Source: G021776435 sp046756245 (GTDB lineage Bacteria; Pseudomonadota; Alphaproteobacteria; Caulobacterales; Parvularculaceae). From it: DNA of 31,709 nt. Shown here piece by piece: positions 1 to 7,475 of this stretch. The stretch covers positions 1-31,709 of the forward strand of contig JBHHVZ010000026.1 of the NCBI GenBank assembly GCA_046756245.1, written 5' to 3'. The notes below the pieces were generated by a model, which saw only the letters and a program-made list of their open reading frames with translations, had not been told where the DNA came from and made no database searches. Position 1 is the stretch's first letter. Every line of letters begins with the position of its first letter. The translations under genes were made by a program, and so were the position numbers.

Positions 1-1
1 C

Positions 2-235
2 ATGGGCGCCCAGCTTGAAGCGACTCTCGACGGGCTTTTGAAGAATCTTCTGGCCTGCGGACCCGAGGCTCAGCGCGAAGCGAAAGAGCTCATCCGCGCC
101 GTCAAAAACCGTCCGATCGACGACGCCATACTCGAAGACACCGCCGCGCGGATTGCGCGCCTGCGCGCGAGCGACGAGGGTAAGGAAGGGATTGCAGCGT
201 TTTTAGAAAAGCGGAAACCCGGATGGGTGAAGTAA
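2..235 (+). CDS. Enoyl-CoA hydratase/isomerase family protein, C-terminal fragment
   Basis: This is the last 77 codons of a crotonase-family gene whose 5' part lies left of the window. The visible part is the C-terminal helical region. It ends in a segment rich in charged residues with the pattern ARIARLRASDEGKEG-AAFLEKRKPGW, the usual ending of enoyl-CoA hydratases that keep their C-terminal trimerisation helix. The catalytic oxyanion-hole loops are not in the window, so the exact substrate cannot be read. The next gene, six bases downstream, encodes the biotin subunit of methylcrotonyl-CoA carboxylase, and HMG-CoA lyase follows. In leucine degradation the missing step is methylglutaconyl-CoA hydratase (LiuC/AtuE type), so that is the inferred role. 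The methionine at position 2 is internal and not the real start. Confidence 0.8.
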   Translation: MGAQLEATLDGLLKNLLACGPEAQREAKELIRAVKNRPIDDAILEDTAARIARLRASDEGKEGIAAFLEKRKPGWVK

Positions 236-241
236 CCGCCC

Positions 242-2257
242 ATGTTCAAAAAACTCCTCATCGCCAATCGCGGGGAAATCGCCGTCCGCGTCGCGAAAAC
301 AGCGCGGCGGATGGGCGTCGCGACGGTTGCGGTTTATTCGGATGCGGATGACGGCGCGCCGCATGTGCGCGCCTGCGATGAAGCGGTCCATATCGGCGCC
401 GCGCCCGCCGGCGAAAGCTATTTGCGGGCGAATAAAATTATTGAGGCGGCGAAGCAAACCGGCGCCGAGGCCGTGCATCCGGGTTACGGGTTTCTTTCCG
501 AAAACGCAGATTTCGCCGAGGCGCTCGAAAAGGAAGGCGTCGTCTTCATCGGTCCGACAGCGGAGACGATCCGCGCCATGGGCTCGAAATCGGCGGCCAA
601 GGATTTGATGGAAAAGGCCGGCGTGCCGGTAACGCCCGGCTATCAGGGCGAAGACCAGTCGCTCGAAACCTTCCGCAAAGAAGCGAAACGCATCGGCTAT
701 CCGGTGCTGTTGAAAGCCACGGCCGGCGGCGGCGGCAAGGGCATGCGCATGGTCGAGCGCGAAGACGACCTCGCCGATGCGGTCGCAGGCGCACAGCGCG
801 AGGGCAAGTCGGCTTTCGGCGACGCGCGGCTCCTGATCGAGAAATTCCTCTCCCGCACGCGCCATGTGGAAGTGCAGATCTTCGGCGACGGCAAGGGCGC
901 CGTCGTGCATCTCTTCGAGCGCGACTGTTCCGTTCAGCGCCGGCATCAGAAAATCATCGAGGAGGCGCCGGCCCCGAACCTGCCGCCGAAAACGCGCAAG
1001 AAGCTGCTTGAGGCCGGCGTCGACGCCGGCAAGGCCGTCAATTATCGCGGCGCCGGCACGGTGGAGTTTCTCTACGATCTTGAGTCCGACGACTTTTATT
1101 TCATGGAGATGAACACGCGCCTTCAGGTCGAACATCCGGCGACCGAAGCGATCACCGGGCTCGATCTCGTTGAATGGCAGTTGCGCGTTGCGGCCGGCGA
1201 GCCGTTGCCGCTCAGGCAAAAAGAAATCGCCGAAACCGGCCATGCTTTCGAGGCGCGGCTTTACGCCGAGAACCCCGACACCAATTTCGCGCCCTCGATC
1301 GGAACGTTGACGACGCTGCGCCTGCCCGGCGCGGCGGCGCGCATCGATTCCGGCGTCGTTGAGGGACAGGCGATCACCCCGCATTACGATCCGATGATCG
1401 CCAAGATCATCACCCACGGGAAAGACCGCGCCGAGGCTTTATCCAAATTGCGCGCCGCGCTCGCCGAAACCCGCGTCGCCGGGCTCGAAACCAATGCGCG
1501 CTTTCTTCATGCGCTCGCCGGCGACGAAGGTTTTTTGAAAGGCGCGCTCTCCACCCGCTATATAGACGAGCACGGCGAGAGCCTGTTCGCCCACGCTCCG
1601 CTCGACAATCGCGTCCGCGCGGCGGCGCTTTTCCATCGCCATATGGAAGCGCGCACGGGCGGGAGCGCCGATCCGTGGGATTCGCTTACAGGATTCCGTC
1701 TCAATGAGCCGGCCAGGGCGGTCTACTGGATCGCCAATGGCGGCGATGCGGCGATTGCGCAACTGACCAAAACCGCACACGGGGTCGAGGTCGAGATTGA
1801 CGAAGGCGCTGCGGCGGCCCTGCGCCGGGAGGGCAAGACGGCTCGGGCGCCTCTTCGGTTTATTTTCGACCCCGCGCCGCCGGACGGCGGCGATTATCGC
1901 ATCACGCTCGACGGCGAAATGTTCGAGGCGACGGTGGCGCGTCACGGGTCCGGCGTACGCGTGTGGATCGGCGCCGATTTCTGGGACGTCGCCTTCCCCG
2001 ATCCGCTTTCCGGCGCGCTCAGTCATCATTCGGCCGAAGGCTCCCTCGCCGCGCCGATGCCGGGCGTCATTACGCTGCTCTCCGCCGAACCCGGCGACGA
2101 AGTCGAAGCCGGCGCGACGCTCCTTGTCATGGAGGCGATGAAGATGGAGCATGCCATCAAGGCCCCGCATGACGGCGTCGTCAAAGCCTTCCGGTTTGCG
2201 CCCGGCGATCAGGTGAAAGACGGGGATCTCCTGGTCGAGTTCGAGGAGATCGGGTGA
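242..2257 (+). CDS. mccA: Methylcrotonyl-CoA carboxylase biotin-containing (alpha) subunit
   Basis: The 671-residue protein is a biotin carboxylase fused to a biotin carboxyl carrier domain. It carboxylates biotin with ATP and bicarbonate, for transfer by a separate beta subunit to 3-methylcrotonyl-CoA in leucine degradation. Order seen: biotin carboxylase N-terminal domain (KKLLIANRGEIAVRV, residues 3-17); ATP-grasp domain with the glycine-rich loop GGGGKGM at 162-168; biotin carboxylase C-terminal domain to about 440; a variable linker domain; and the biotinyl domain at the C-terminus with EAMKMEH, modified lysine near residue 634. Length matches MccA/LiuD rather than a stand-alone AccC. 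Propionyl-CoA carboxylase alpha is the main alternative; the neighbouring HMG-CoA lyase and crotonase favour methylcrotonyl-CoA. The beta subunit presumably lies upstream of the window. The stop overlaps the cupin start (TGATG). Confidence 0.92.
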   Translation: MFKKLLIANRGEIAVRVAKTARRMGVATVAVYSDADDGAPHVRACDEAVHIGAAPAGESYLRANKIIEAAKQTGAEAVHPGYGFLSENADFAEALEKEGVVFIGPTAETIRAMGSKSAAKDLMEKAGVPVTPGYQGEDQSLETFRKEAKRIGYPVLLKATAGGGGKGMRMVEREDDLADAVAGAQREGKSAFGDARLLIEKFLSRTRHVEVQIFGDGKGAVVHLFERDCSVQRRHQKIIEEAPAPNLPPKTRKKLLEAGVDAGKAVNYRGAGTVEFLYDLESDDFYFMEMNTRLQVEHPATEAITGLDLVEWQLRVAAGEPLPLRQKEIAETGHAFEARLYAENPDTNFAPSIGTLTTLRLPGAAARIDSGVVEGQAITPHYDPMIAKIITHGKDRAEALSKLRAALAETRVAGLETNARFLHALAGDEGFLKGALSTRYIDEHGESLFAHAPLDNRVRAAALFHRHMEARTGGSADPWDSLTGFRLNEPARAVYWIANGGDAAIAQLTKTAHGVEVEIDEGAAAALRREGKTARAPLRFIFDPAPPDGGDYRITLDGEMFEATVARHGSGVRVWIGADFWDVAFPDPLSGALSHHSAEGSLAAPMPGVITLLSAEPGDEVEAGATLLVMEAMKMEHAIKAPHDGVVKAFRFAPGDQVKDGDLLVEFEEIG

Positions 2258-2619
2258 TGCGAAAGATCAATCTGGCCGAAAAGTTTTCTCTGTTTCACGA
2301 ACACTGGCGTCCGAAAATCATTGACGAAGCGAACGCGTATGATTTCAAACTCGTCCGGATCAAGGGCGCGTTTCTGTTTCATTCCCATAACGATGCTGAT
2401 GAAACCTTTCTTTGCTGGCGCGGCGCGATGCGCGTTGAAACGCATGACGCGATTTTCCATCTAAACGAAGGCGAAATGGTGACGGTTCCCGCCGGCGTCG
2501 AGCACCGCACCGCCGCCGACGAAGAGGCTCTGGTGATGATTATTGCGCCCAAAGGCCTGAAGAACACCGGCGACAAGGACGACCCGCGCCTGACCGCGCC
2601 GATTGGAGAGCGCATTTGA
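2257..2619 (+). CDS. Small cupin-domain protein
   Basis: A 120-residue single-domain cupin. The metal-binding pattern is visible: H42-x-H44 and E49 (HSHNDADE) in motif 1, and PAGVEH with H83 in motif 2. The fold is therefore a double-stranded beta-helix with a likely divalent metal site. No substrate can be read from the sequence. The ATG at 2257 overlaps the mccA stop as TGATG, and its own stop overlaps the TTG start of the next gene. All three are probably translated in a coupled way, which places this protein in the leucine/isovalerate catabolic operon as a possible regulator or accessory enzyme. A GTG at 2254 in the same frame is an alternative start and changes only one residue. Confidence 0.85.
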   Translation: MRKINLAEKFSLFHEHWRPKIIDEANAYDFKLVRIKGAFLFHSHNDADETFLCWRGAMRVETHDAIFHLNEGEMVTVPAGVEHRTAADEEALVMIIAPKGLKNTGDKDDPRLTAPIGERI

Positions 2620-3509
2620 CCGACCGCATCGCCATCGTCGAAGTGGGCCCGCGCGACGGGCTGCAGAATGAACGCGAGACCGTCGACGTTGCAACCAGGG
2701 TCGCGCTAATCGAACGCCTCGCCGCCGCAGGGCTCAAGACGGTCGAGGCCGGCGCCTTCGTCTCGCCGAAATGGACGCCGCAAATGGCTGCGACGGACGA
2801 AGTGATGGCGAAACTGACGCGCGCGCCTGGCGTTTCCTATCCGGCGCTGACGCCCAACCTCAAAGGCTATGAGGGGGCGCGTGCGGCGAAAGCCGATACA
2901 GTTGCGATCTTCGGCGCGGCCTCGGAAAGCTTCAGCCAAAAGAACATCAACTGCTCAATCGACGAAAGTCTTGAGCGCTTCAAGCCCGTCATCGAGGCCG
3001 CACAAGCCGATGGCGTTCGCGTGCGCGGTTATGTCTCCTGCGTGCTGGGCTGCCCTTACGAGGGCGAGATACCGCTCGTCAATGTCGTACGCGTCTCAAA
3101 GGCGCTTTACGAGATGGGCTGTTACGAGATTTCGCTCGGCGACACGATCGGGGTAGGAACGCACGAAGAGGTCCGCGCCATGATCCACGCAATCGCCGAT
3201 GAAGTCCCGGTCAAAACCCTCTCCGGGCATTACCACGACACCTACGGCCAGGCGCTTTCAAACATCTGGGCGTCGATCGAGGAAGGTGTTCGAACCTTCG
3301 ATTCTTCCATTTCCGGTCTTGGCGGCTGTCCTTATGCGCCGGGCGCCTCGGGCAATGTCGCCACTGAAGACGTTGTCTATTCGCTGCACGGCTCAGGCTA
3401 TGAGACCGGCGTCGATCTCGACGCGCTCATCGAGACGAGCGTGTGGATTTCGGAAATTCTCGGCCGGCACCCGGGTTCGAAAGTAACGCTCGCGCGAAGG
3501 AATATGTGA
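2616..3509 (+). CDS. mvaB: Hydroxymethylglutaryl-CoA lyase
   Basis: The 297-residue TIM-barrel enzyme splits HMG-CoA into acetyl-CoA and acetoacetate, the last step of leucine degradation. Family motifs seen: EVGPRDGLQNE near the N-terminus (metal and substrate site), GHYHDTYGQAL (metal-binding histidines), and GLGGCPYAPGASGN with the catalytic Cys238. Length is typical of bacterial HMG-CoA lyases (LiuE/MvaB). The start is a TTG overlapping the cupin stop (TTGA), typical of coupled genes; the product begins TDRIAIVEVGPRDG after the initiator. The TGA stop at 3507-3509 lies inside the first unit of the heptamer repeat array that follows, so repeat insertion may have set the exact 3' end of the gene. 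Confidence 0.95.
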   Translation: MTDRIAIVEVGPRDGLQNERETVDVATRVALIERLAAAGLKTVEAGAFVSPKWTPQMAATDEVMAKLTRAPGVSYPALTPNLKGYEGARAAKADTVAIFGAASESFSQKNINCSIDESLERFKPVIEAAQADGVRVRGYVSCVLGCPYEGEIPLVNVVRVSKALYEMGCYEISLGDTIGVGTHEEVRAMIHAIADEVPVKTLSGHYHDTYGQALSNIWASIEEGVRTFDSSISGLGGCPYAPGASGNVATEDVVYSLHGSGYETGVDLDALIETSVWISEILGRHPGSKVTLARRNM

Positions 3510-3640
3510 ATGGTGAATAGTGAATGGTAAGTAGTGAACGGAAAATGGAGAATGAACATCACATATAGGAACGATGGCCCTTTTTATCGCCCGCACATTG
3601 CTCACCATTCACCACTTCACCATTCACTACTTCACTATCC
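3506..3640. repeat. Inverted arrays of a GTGAATG-type heptamer between convergent genes (copy 1)
   Basis: From 3506 the plus strand reads as about seven consecutive degenerate heptamers: GTGAATG, GTGAATA, GTGAATG, GTAAGTA, GTGAACG, GAAAATG, GAGAATG. A unique core of about 45 bases follows. Then about 3601-3640 carries the same motif in the opposite orientation (CATTCAC/CACTTCAC type, period 7 or 8). The two arms can pair, for example GTAGTGAA at 3531-3538 with TTCACTAC at 3623-3630. The element fills the gap between the convergent mvaB and the minus-strand metallopeptidase gene, where a folded hairpin could serve as a two-way terminator. A similar element occurs near 17034. Similar heptamer repeats are known from cyanobacteria (STRR-type), but relationship is not implied. 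Confidence 0.8.
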
Positions 3641-3643
3641 GCG

Positions 3644-5350
3644 CTAAATCTCCTCCGGATAGACCGGCTGTATATCGACCGGCAGGTGCGTCAGCGATTC
3701 GATGACGCTTTCGGCGTTAGCATCGAGTTTGGCGTATTCATCGAGAAACGACTTCGCCCCATCGTAATCGCCGTCGCCCTGCACCACGACGATGTCGCGC
3801 GTGAGATTGGTAATCGCCTGTTCGAGTTTATCGAAATCGAGACGATACCTGCCCGTCTCTTCGTCGAATGTCGCCGCGCCCTTCTCGATGAAATAGGCGT
3901 ATTGAAACGCCGCGCCGCGTCCGTGCGCCTCGTTGATCCCGAACCGTACGGCGCGAAAGAGACCGACGAAATAGGTCGCGAGGAAGTTTTCCTTCTCGGC
4001 GATCGGCAGTTCGCCGCGCTCCATCATGTAGAGAATGTTATAGGCGCCCATGACGTCGGCCTTGCCTTCTTCGGTCTGCGTGTAGAGCTCCTTCAGTTCG
4101 GCGCTGACGGTGGTCTCGACCCCGTCCTTGGTGATGGTGCCCGGCCCGAGCGAGTGCGACAGCTCGTGAAAGAGCGTTTCCATCGACATGTATTTCTTGA
4201 TGAGAAGGTCCGCCTGTTCGGGAACCAGAACGTCTTCGGCCATCGGCGCGAGGATGCGTTCGAACTTGGCGCCGAGTACATTGTTGAGGAGCACCTTTTT
4301 GGCGCCCTTGGCCTCGCGCACGCGCTCGTCGTTCGGAAGGTTGAAGGCGATGGTCTGCACCCCGCGGGCGTTGTCGCCGCCGCCATGCACCTGATAGGTG
4401 ACCGCAATCGGCGATTCGAACCCGCGCTTGAAGTTCTTGTAAGATTCATCGACCGGAAGATTGGCCTCCATGTCGCGCAGGAAATCCTTGTATTTGGCGA
4501 GGGCTGCGCTTTCTTCCGGATTCTTGATGGTGATGAAAGCCTCGAACGCCGTCTTGTATCCAAAGAGACCGTCCGTATAGACCTCATAGGGGCCAATGGC
4601 GATTTCGATCGGCCCGTCGAGATCCATCCACGCCATCTCCGAGTCGAAATAGTCGTCGGAGAGGAAACTGTCGGCGCGCATGGTCAGAAATTTCTTGAGG
4701 CTTTCGTTGCTGGTGATGTCGGCCGCTTCGCGCAGCAATGCGGCGGCGGGTTCGAGAAACTCCCGATAGACTTCGGAATAGGGAATGGCGACGAGCCCGT
4801 CGCCGTCACGCCGGATCACCGTGTAGCCGCTCGTGAACGCGTCCCTGTCCTCCGGATGCGCCTCGATCCAGGCCTCGAATTCCTCGCGGGTCATGTCGGC
4901 GGGATAAAACCCCGCGCCTTCCGGCAGCGGTTCGTCGCCGTAAAACGGCCGGTCGTGATCGAGCGTATCCCACGGCCCCATATGCAGATCGAAAAGATCG
5001 AGCAGAAGGTCGCGGTCTGGATGATCGCGCGCCGCGATTTCCGCGCGGATCGCCGGATTATCGGGGCTGACCTGGCGCAGGTAAATCTCGTCCATATAAC
5101 CGGCCGCCTCGATCAGCAGATTGACCACCTGGCGCTCTTCGTCGGTAAGAAAGGAAACGTCCGGCGTCATTTCGACCAGTGCGAACTGGGCGCGCATCTC
5201 AGCGAACGCGCCGGCCGTCTCGGAAGCGGCGTGGTCTTCAGGCGCGGCCGCCGGCGTGACGGCCTCAGATTCGGCCTTTGTCGTTTCCTTTTCTCCGCCC
5301 GAGCATGCGGCCGCAGTCGCCAGAAGCACGGCGAGAATGAGTCTCTTCAT
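3644..5350 (-). CDS. Lipoprotein of the dipeptidyl-peptidase III (M49)-like metallopeptidase type
   Basis: The 568-residue protein starts with a lipoprotein signal peptide (MKRLILAVLL...TAAAC, lipid-bearing Cys16) followed by a low-complexity Glu/Ala/Thr linker, so it is probably anchored in a cell-envelope membrane. A zinc site is visible: HELSH at 395-399 followed by SLGPG, and a downstream acidic helix TEEGKAD (427-432) that would supply the third ligand. Overall layout and the HEL-H...EE-AD pattern resemble the bacterial proteins annotated as dipeptidyl-peptidase 3 family. Classical M49 enzymes have a six-residue HEXXGH motif, whereas this one has HEXXH, so activity on dipeptides is inferred, not shown. 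It is convergent with mvaB; a minus-strand exported protein gene lies 111 bases upstream. Confidence 0.7.
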   Translation of the reverse strand: MKRLILAVLLATAAACSGGEKETTKAESEAVTPAAAPEDHAASETAGAFAEMRAQFALVEMTPDVSFLTDEERQVVNLLIEAAGYMDEIYLRQVSPDNPAIRAEIAARDHPDRDLLLDLFDLHMGPWDTLDHDRPFYGDEPLPEGAGFYPADMTREEFEAWIEAHPEDRDAFTSGYTVIRRDGDGLVAIPYSEVYREFLEPAAALLREAADITSNESLKKFLTMRADSFLSDDYFDSEMAWMDLDGPIEIAIGPYEVYTDGLFGYKTAFEAFITIKNPEESAALAKYKDFLRDMEANLPVDESYKNFKRGFESPIAVTYQVHGGGDNARGVQTIAFNLPNDERVREAKGAKKVLLNNVLGAKFERILAPMAEDVLVPEQADLLIKKYMSMETLFHELSHSLGPGTITKDGVETTVSAELKELYTQTEEGKADVMGAYNILYMMERGELPIAEKENFLATYFVGLFRAVRFGINEAHGRGAAFQYAYFIEKGAATFDEETGRYRLDFDKLEQAITNLTRDIVVVQGDGDYDGAKSFLDEYAKLDANAESVIESLTHLPVDIQPVYPEEI

Positions 5351-5461
5351 GGGATATGTCCTCCGGCCGCCGGAAAAGCGGCGCCAATAGATGCGAGTCG
5401 CGCGATCATAGGCGAACGCCGCGCCGCATTGAAGGGCGGATCACTCTGATTGTCCGCGCCG

Positions 5462-6019
5462 TCAGCGCGCCGCCGCAAGCAAGTTGAATCCGTCGGCGTT
5501 GCGGTCGGAACCGACTTCGGTATAGCGGACGCCGAAGGCGAACACCGGCGCGCTCGCCCAGATCACGCACCACGCCTCGTCCTTGTCCATATGGCCGTCG
5601 GTCGTGGGTTCCGGAACCGCGCGGTCGGAGCGCCACTGCTTGGCGTTCATCGGTTCGATACGATAGCGCGTGGAATATTTCGGGTCGCGCACGCCGCTCG
5701 CGTCATAGCAGTCGATTCCGCCCTCGACGCTCGCCTCGGCGCTCGGATTGATGATCGAAAAGCCGAATTCGTCGCGAAACCGTTTGCCGTCGATCGAATA
5801 GCGCTCGCCGCCAATCGTCCCGGGCGCGTTCAGCAATAAGGGCGAAACCCATCTGAGCGCCGCGTCTGAATTCTCGCCCAAAACGCCTGGCAGCTCCAGT
5901 TGCGGGAGCGGCAGACGTTTCTGCAGCTCCGGTTGCAATTTCTTGAGTTGCTCGGTCTGCGCGGCGGCTGAACCGATCGCCCCCGCGGCGAGCGCGGCGA
6001 GCAGAATTCTGACGAACAT
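5462..6019 (-). CDS. Exported protein of unknown function
   Basis: A 185-residue protein not recognised as any family. The start at 6019 was chosen because a purine-rich ribosome site (GGGGGAGA) precedes it and translation then begins with a clean signal peptide (MFVRILLAALAAGAIGSAAAQ). A longer frame reaching 6109 would put an arginine-rich stretch before the signal and is unlikely. The mature part begins with a leucine/proline-rich helix (LKKLQPELQKRLPLPQLELP), then a mixed region with two cysteines (GGIDCYDASG and EAWCVIW) that could form a disulfide in the periplasm. No catalytic motif is apparent. It is divergent from the murein transglycosylase gene and lies upstream of the metallopeptidase lipoprotein on the same strand. 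Confidence 0.7.
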   Translation of the reverse strand: MFVRILLAALAAGAIGSAAAQTEQLKKLQPELQKRLPLPQLELPGVLGENSDAALRWVSPLLLNAPGTIGGERYSIDGKRFRDEFGFSIINPSAEASVEGGIDCYDASGVRDPKYSTRYRIEPMNAKQWRSDRAVPEPTTDGHMDKDEAWCVIWASAPVFAFGVRYTEVGSDRNADGFNLLAAAR

Positions 6020-6181
6020 CGTGGTCTCCCCCTTATTTGCAAAGCATCTCACGCTAACACGGCTGCGCCGGAATTTTGAGTCTTTGCCCCGGCCCCACAA
6101 TCGCCCCATATTTCGGCTCTTGATCGGCGGCGAAGGCTTCGCATTATGTCAATAGCAGGCGCGCAGTGCATTGGGGGGGTC

Positions 6182-7387
6182 ATGAAGCGGACGGGGGCTG
6201 TGATTGCAGGGCTCGCGGCCCTGTTCGCTGCGGCGGCGTCCGCGGCGGCCCAGGAGCCGAGCTTCGAGGAATGGCTTCAAGGATTTCGCGCCGAAGCGCA
6301 GGCGGCGGGCATCCGCGCCGACGTGCTCGATCAGGCCTTCAAAGATGTGCGCGTCAACGACCGCGTCATCGAACTCAATGACGACCAGCCCGAATTCGCC
6401 CGCACGGTCTGGGACTATCTCGACGGCGTACTGTCGGAAGCGCGTGTTTCGACCGGACGGGAAAAGTTCGCGGAAAACCGTTCGCTTTTGTCGCTGATCG
6501 AAACCGCTTACGGCGTCGACTCGGAAATTATCGCCGCGATCTGGGGGCTTGAATCGTCCTACGGCGCGATCATGGGCGACTATGACGCCATTGAAGCGCT
6601 CGCAACGCTGGCCTGGCGGGGCCGGCGCACGGCCTATGGTCGAAGCCAGTTGATCGGTGCGCTGAAGATCCTGCAGAACGGCTACGCCGACCGTGACGAG
6701 CTCAAAGGCTCATGGGCCGGCGCGATGGGGCAGACGCAGTTCGTGCCGACGACTTATCTCACATACGCAGTCGATCATGACGGCGACGGCAAGCGTGATC
6801 TGTGGTCGAATCTCGGCGATATTTTCGCATCGACCGCCAATTATCTGAGCGCGTCGGGTTACTTGCAAAACGATGCGTGGGGCCTCGAGGTGACGCTGCC
6901 GGTCGGCTTCGATTATGCGCTGGCCGACCGGAGCGTGCGCAAACCGCTCGCAGAATGGGCAGCCTCGGGCGTCGCGGCGGCCGCCGACGGCAGTCTCATT
7001 GGGCGGTTCGACCCGAATGCGCGCGCCCGCGTGCTGTTGCCCGCCGGCGCTGACGGGCCGGCTTTTCTGACGTTTGAGAATTTCGAGGCGATCCTGAAAT
7101 ACAACCGCTCGACTGCATATGCGCTCGCTGTCGCGCTTCTTTCCGAACGCATCGCCGGTCGCGCGGGAAAAATCGCCGCCGCCTGGCCGCGCGGCGACCG
7201 CGCCCTGACGCTCGCCGAACGCAAGTCCCTGCAGCAGGCGTTGAAAGACCGCGGCTACGATCCCGGCCCGGTCGACGGCGTTATCGGCGCGGGAACGAAG
7301 GCGGCGCTGCGCCGCTGGCAGCGCGATCACGGGTTTCCCGCCGACGGTTATGCGTCGCCGGCGGTGCGGGAGGCGCTGGCGCGCTGA
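6182..7387 (+). CDS. Lytic murein transglycosylase (MltB type) with peptidoglycan-binding domain
   Basis: The 401-residue exported enzyme cleaves peptidoglycan glycan strands to 1,6-anhydro products. The start at 6182 gives a signal peptide (MKRTGAVIAGLAALFAAAASAAAQ) and is preceded by a G-run ribosome site; an in-frame ATG at 6146 only adds twelve unlikely residues. The GH103/SLT_2 domain fills most of the protein: EEWLQGFRAEA near the start, then IWGLESSYG with the catalytic Glu near 124, and WAGAMGQTQFVPTTY. A C-terminal PG_binding_1 domain (about 350-400) is shown by LKDRGYDPGPVDGVIGAGTKAALRRWQ. Such two-domain MltB relatives are common in alphaproteobacteria. It probably acts in the periplasm in wall turnover. 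Confidence 0.93.
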   Translation: MKRTGAVIAGLAALFAAAASAAAQEPSFEEWLQGFRAEAQAAGIRADVLDQAFKDVRVNDRVIELNDDQPEFARTVWDYLDGVLSEARVSTGREKFAENRSLLSLIETAYGVDSEIIAAIWGLESSYGAIMGDYDAIEALATLAWRGRRTAYGRSQLIGALKILQNGYADRDELKGSWAGAMGQTQFVPTTYLTYAVDHDGDGKRDLWSNLGDIFASTANYLSASGYLQNDAWGLEVTLPVGFDYALADRSVRKPLAEWAASGVAAAADGSLIGRFDPNARARVLLPAGADGPAFLTFENFEAILKYNRSTAYALAVALLSERIAGRAGKIAAAWPRGDRALTLAERKSLQQALKDRGYDPGPVDGVIGAGTKAALRRWQRDHGFPADGYASPAVREALAR

Positions 7388-7403
7388 CCGGGCGCACGCC
7401 CGG
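7388..7403 (+). terminator. Short GC hairpin after the transglycosylase gene
   Basis: Directly after the stop codon, CCGGGC (7388-7393) pairs with GCCCGG (7398-7403) across a GCAC loop. There is no T-run, so it could be a weak terminator, an RNA-stabilising hairpin, or chance in GC-rich DNA. Confidence 0.3.
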
Positions 7404-7475
7404 CGTGACGGGAATCCAGATTTCGCCCGCGCAAAAGGGTTAAGCGCTAAGGCGTTTTTGCGTTATGTCCGTGCA

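Noticed and set aside
203..1417. 404-codon open frame on the minus strand opposite mccA
   Set aside because: Arginine-rich composition without family resemblance; it is the shadow of a clear biotin carboxylase in GC-rich DNA.
3686..5449. 587-codon open frame on the plus strand opposite the metallopeptidase lipoprotein
   Set aside because: The minus-strand frame has a lipoprotein signal and a zinc motif. The plus-strand product has no recognisable domain and a composition typical of an antisense frame.
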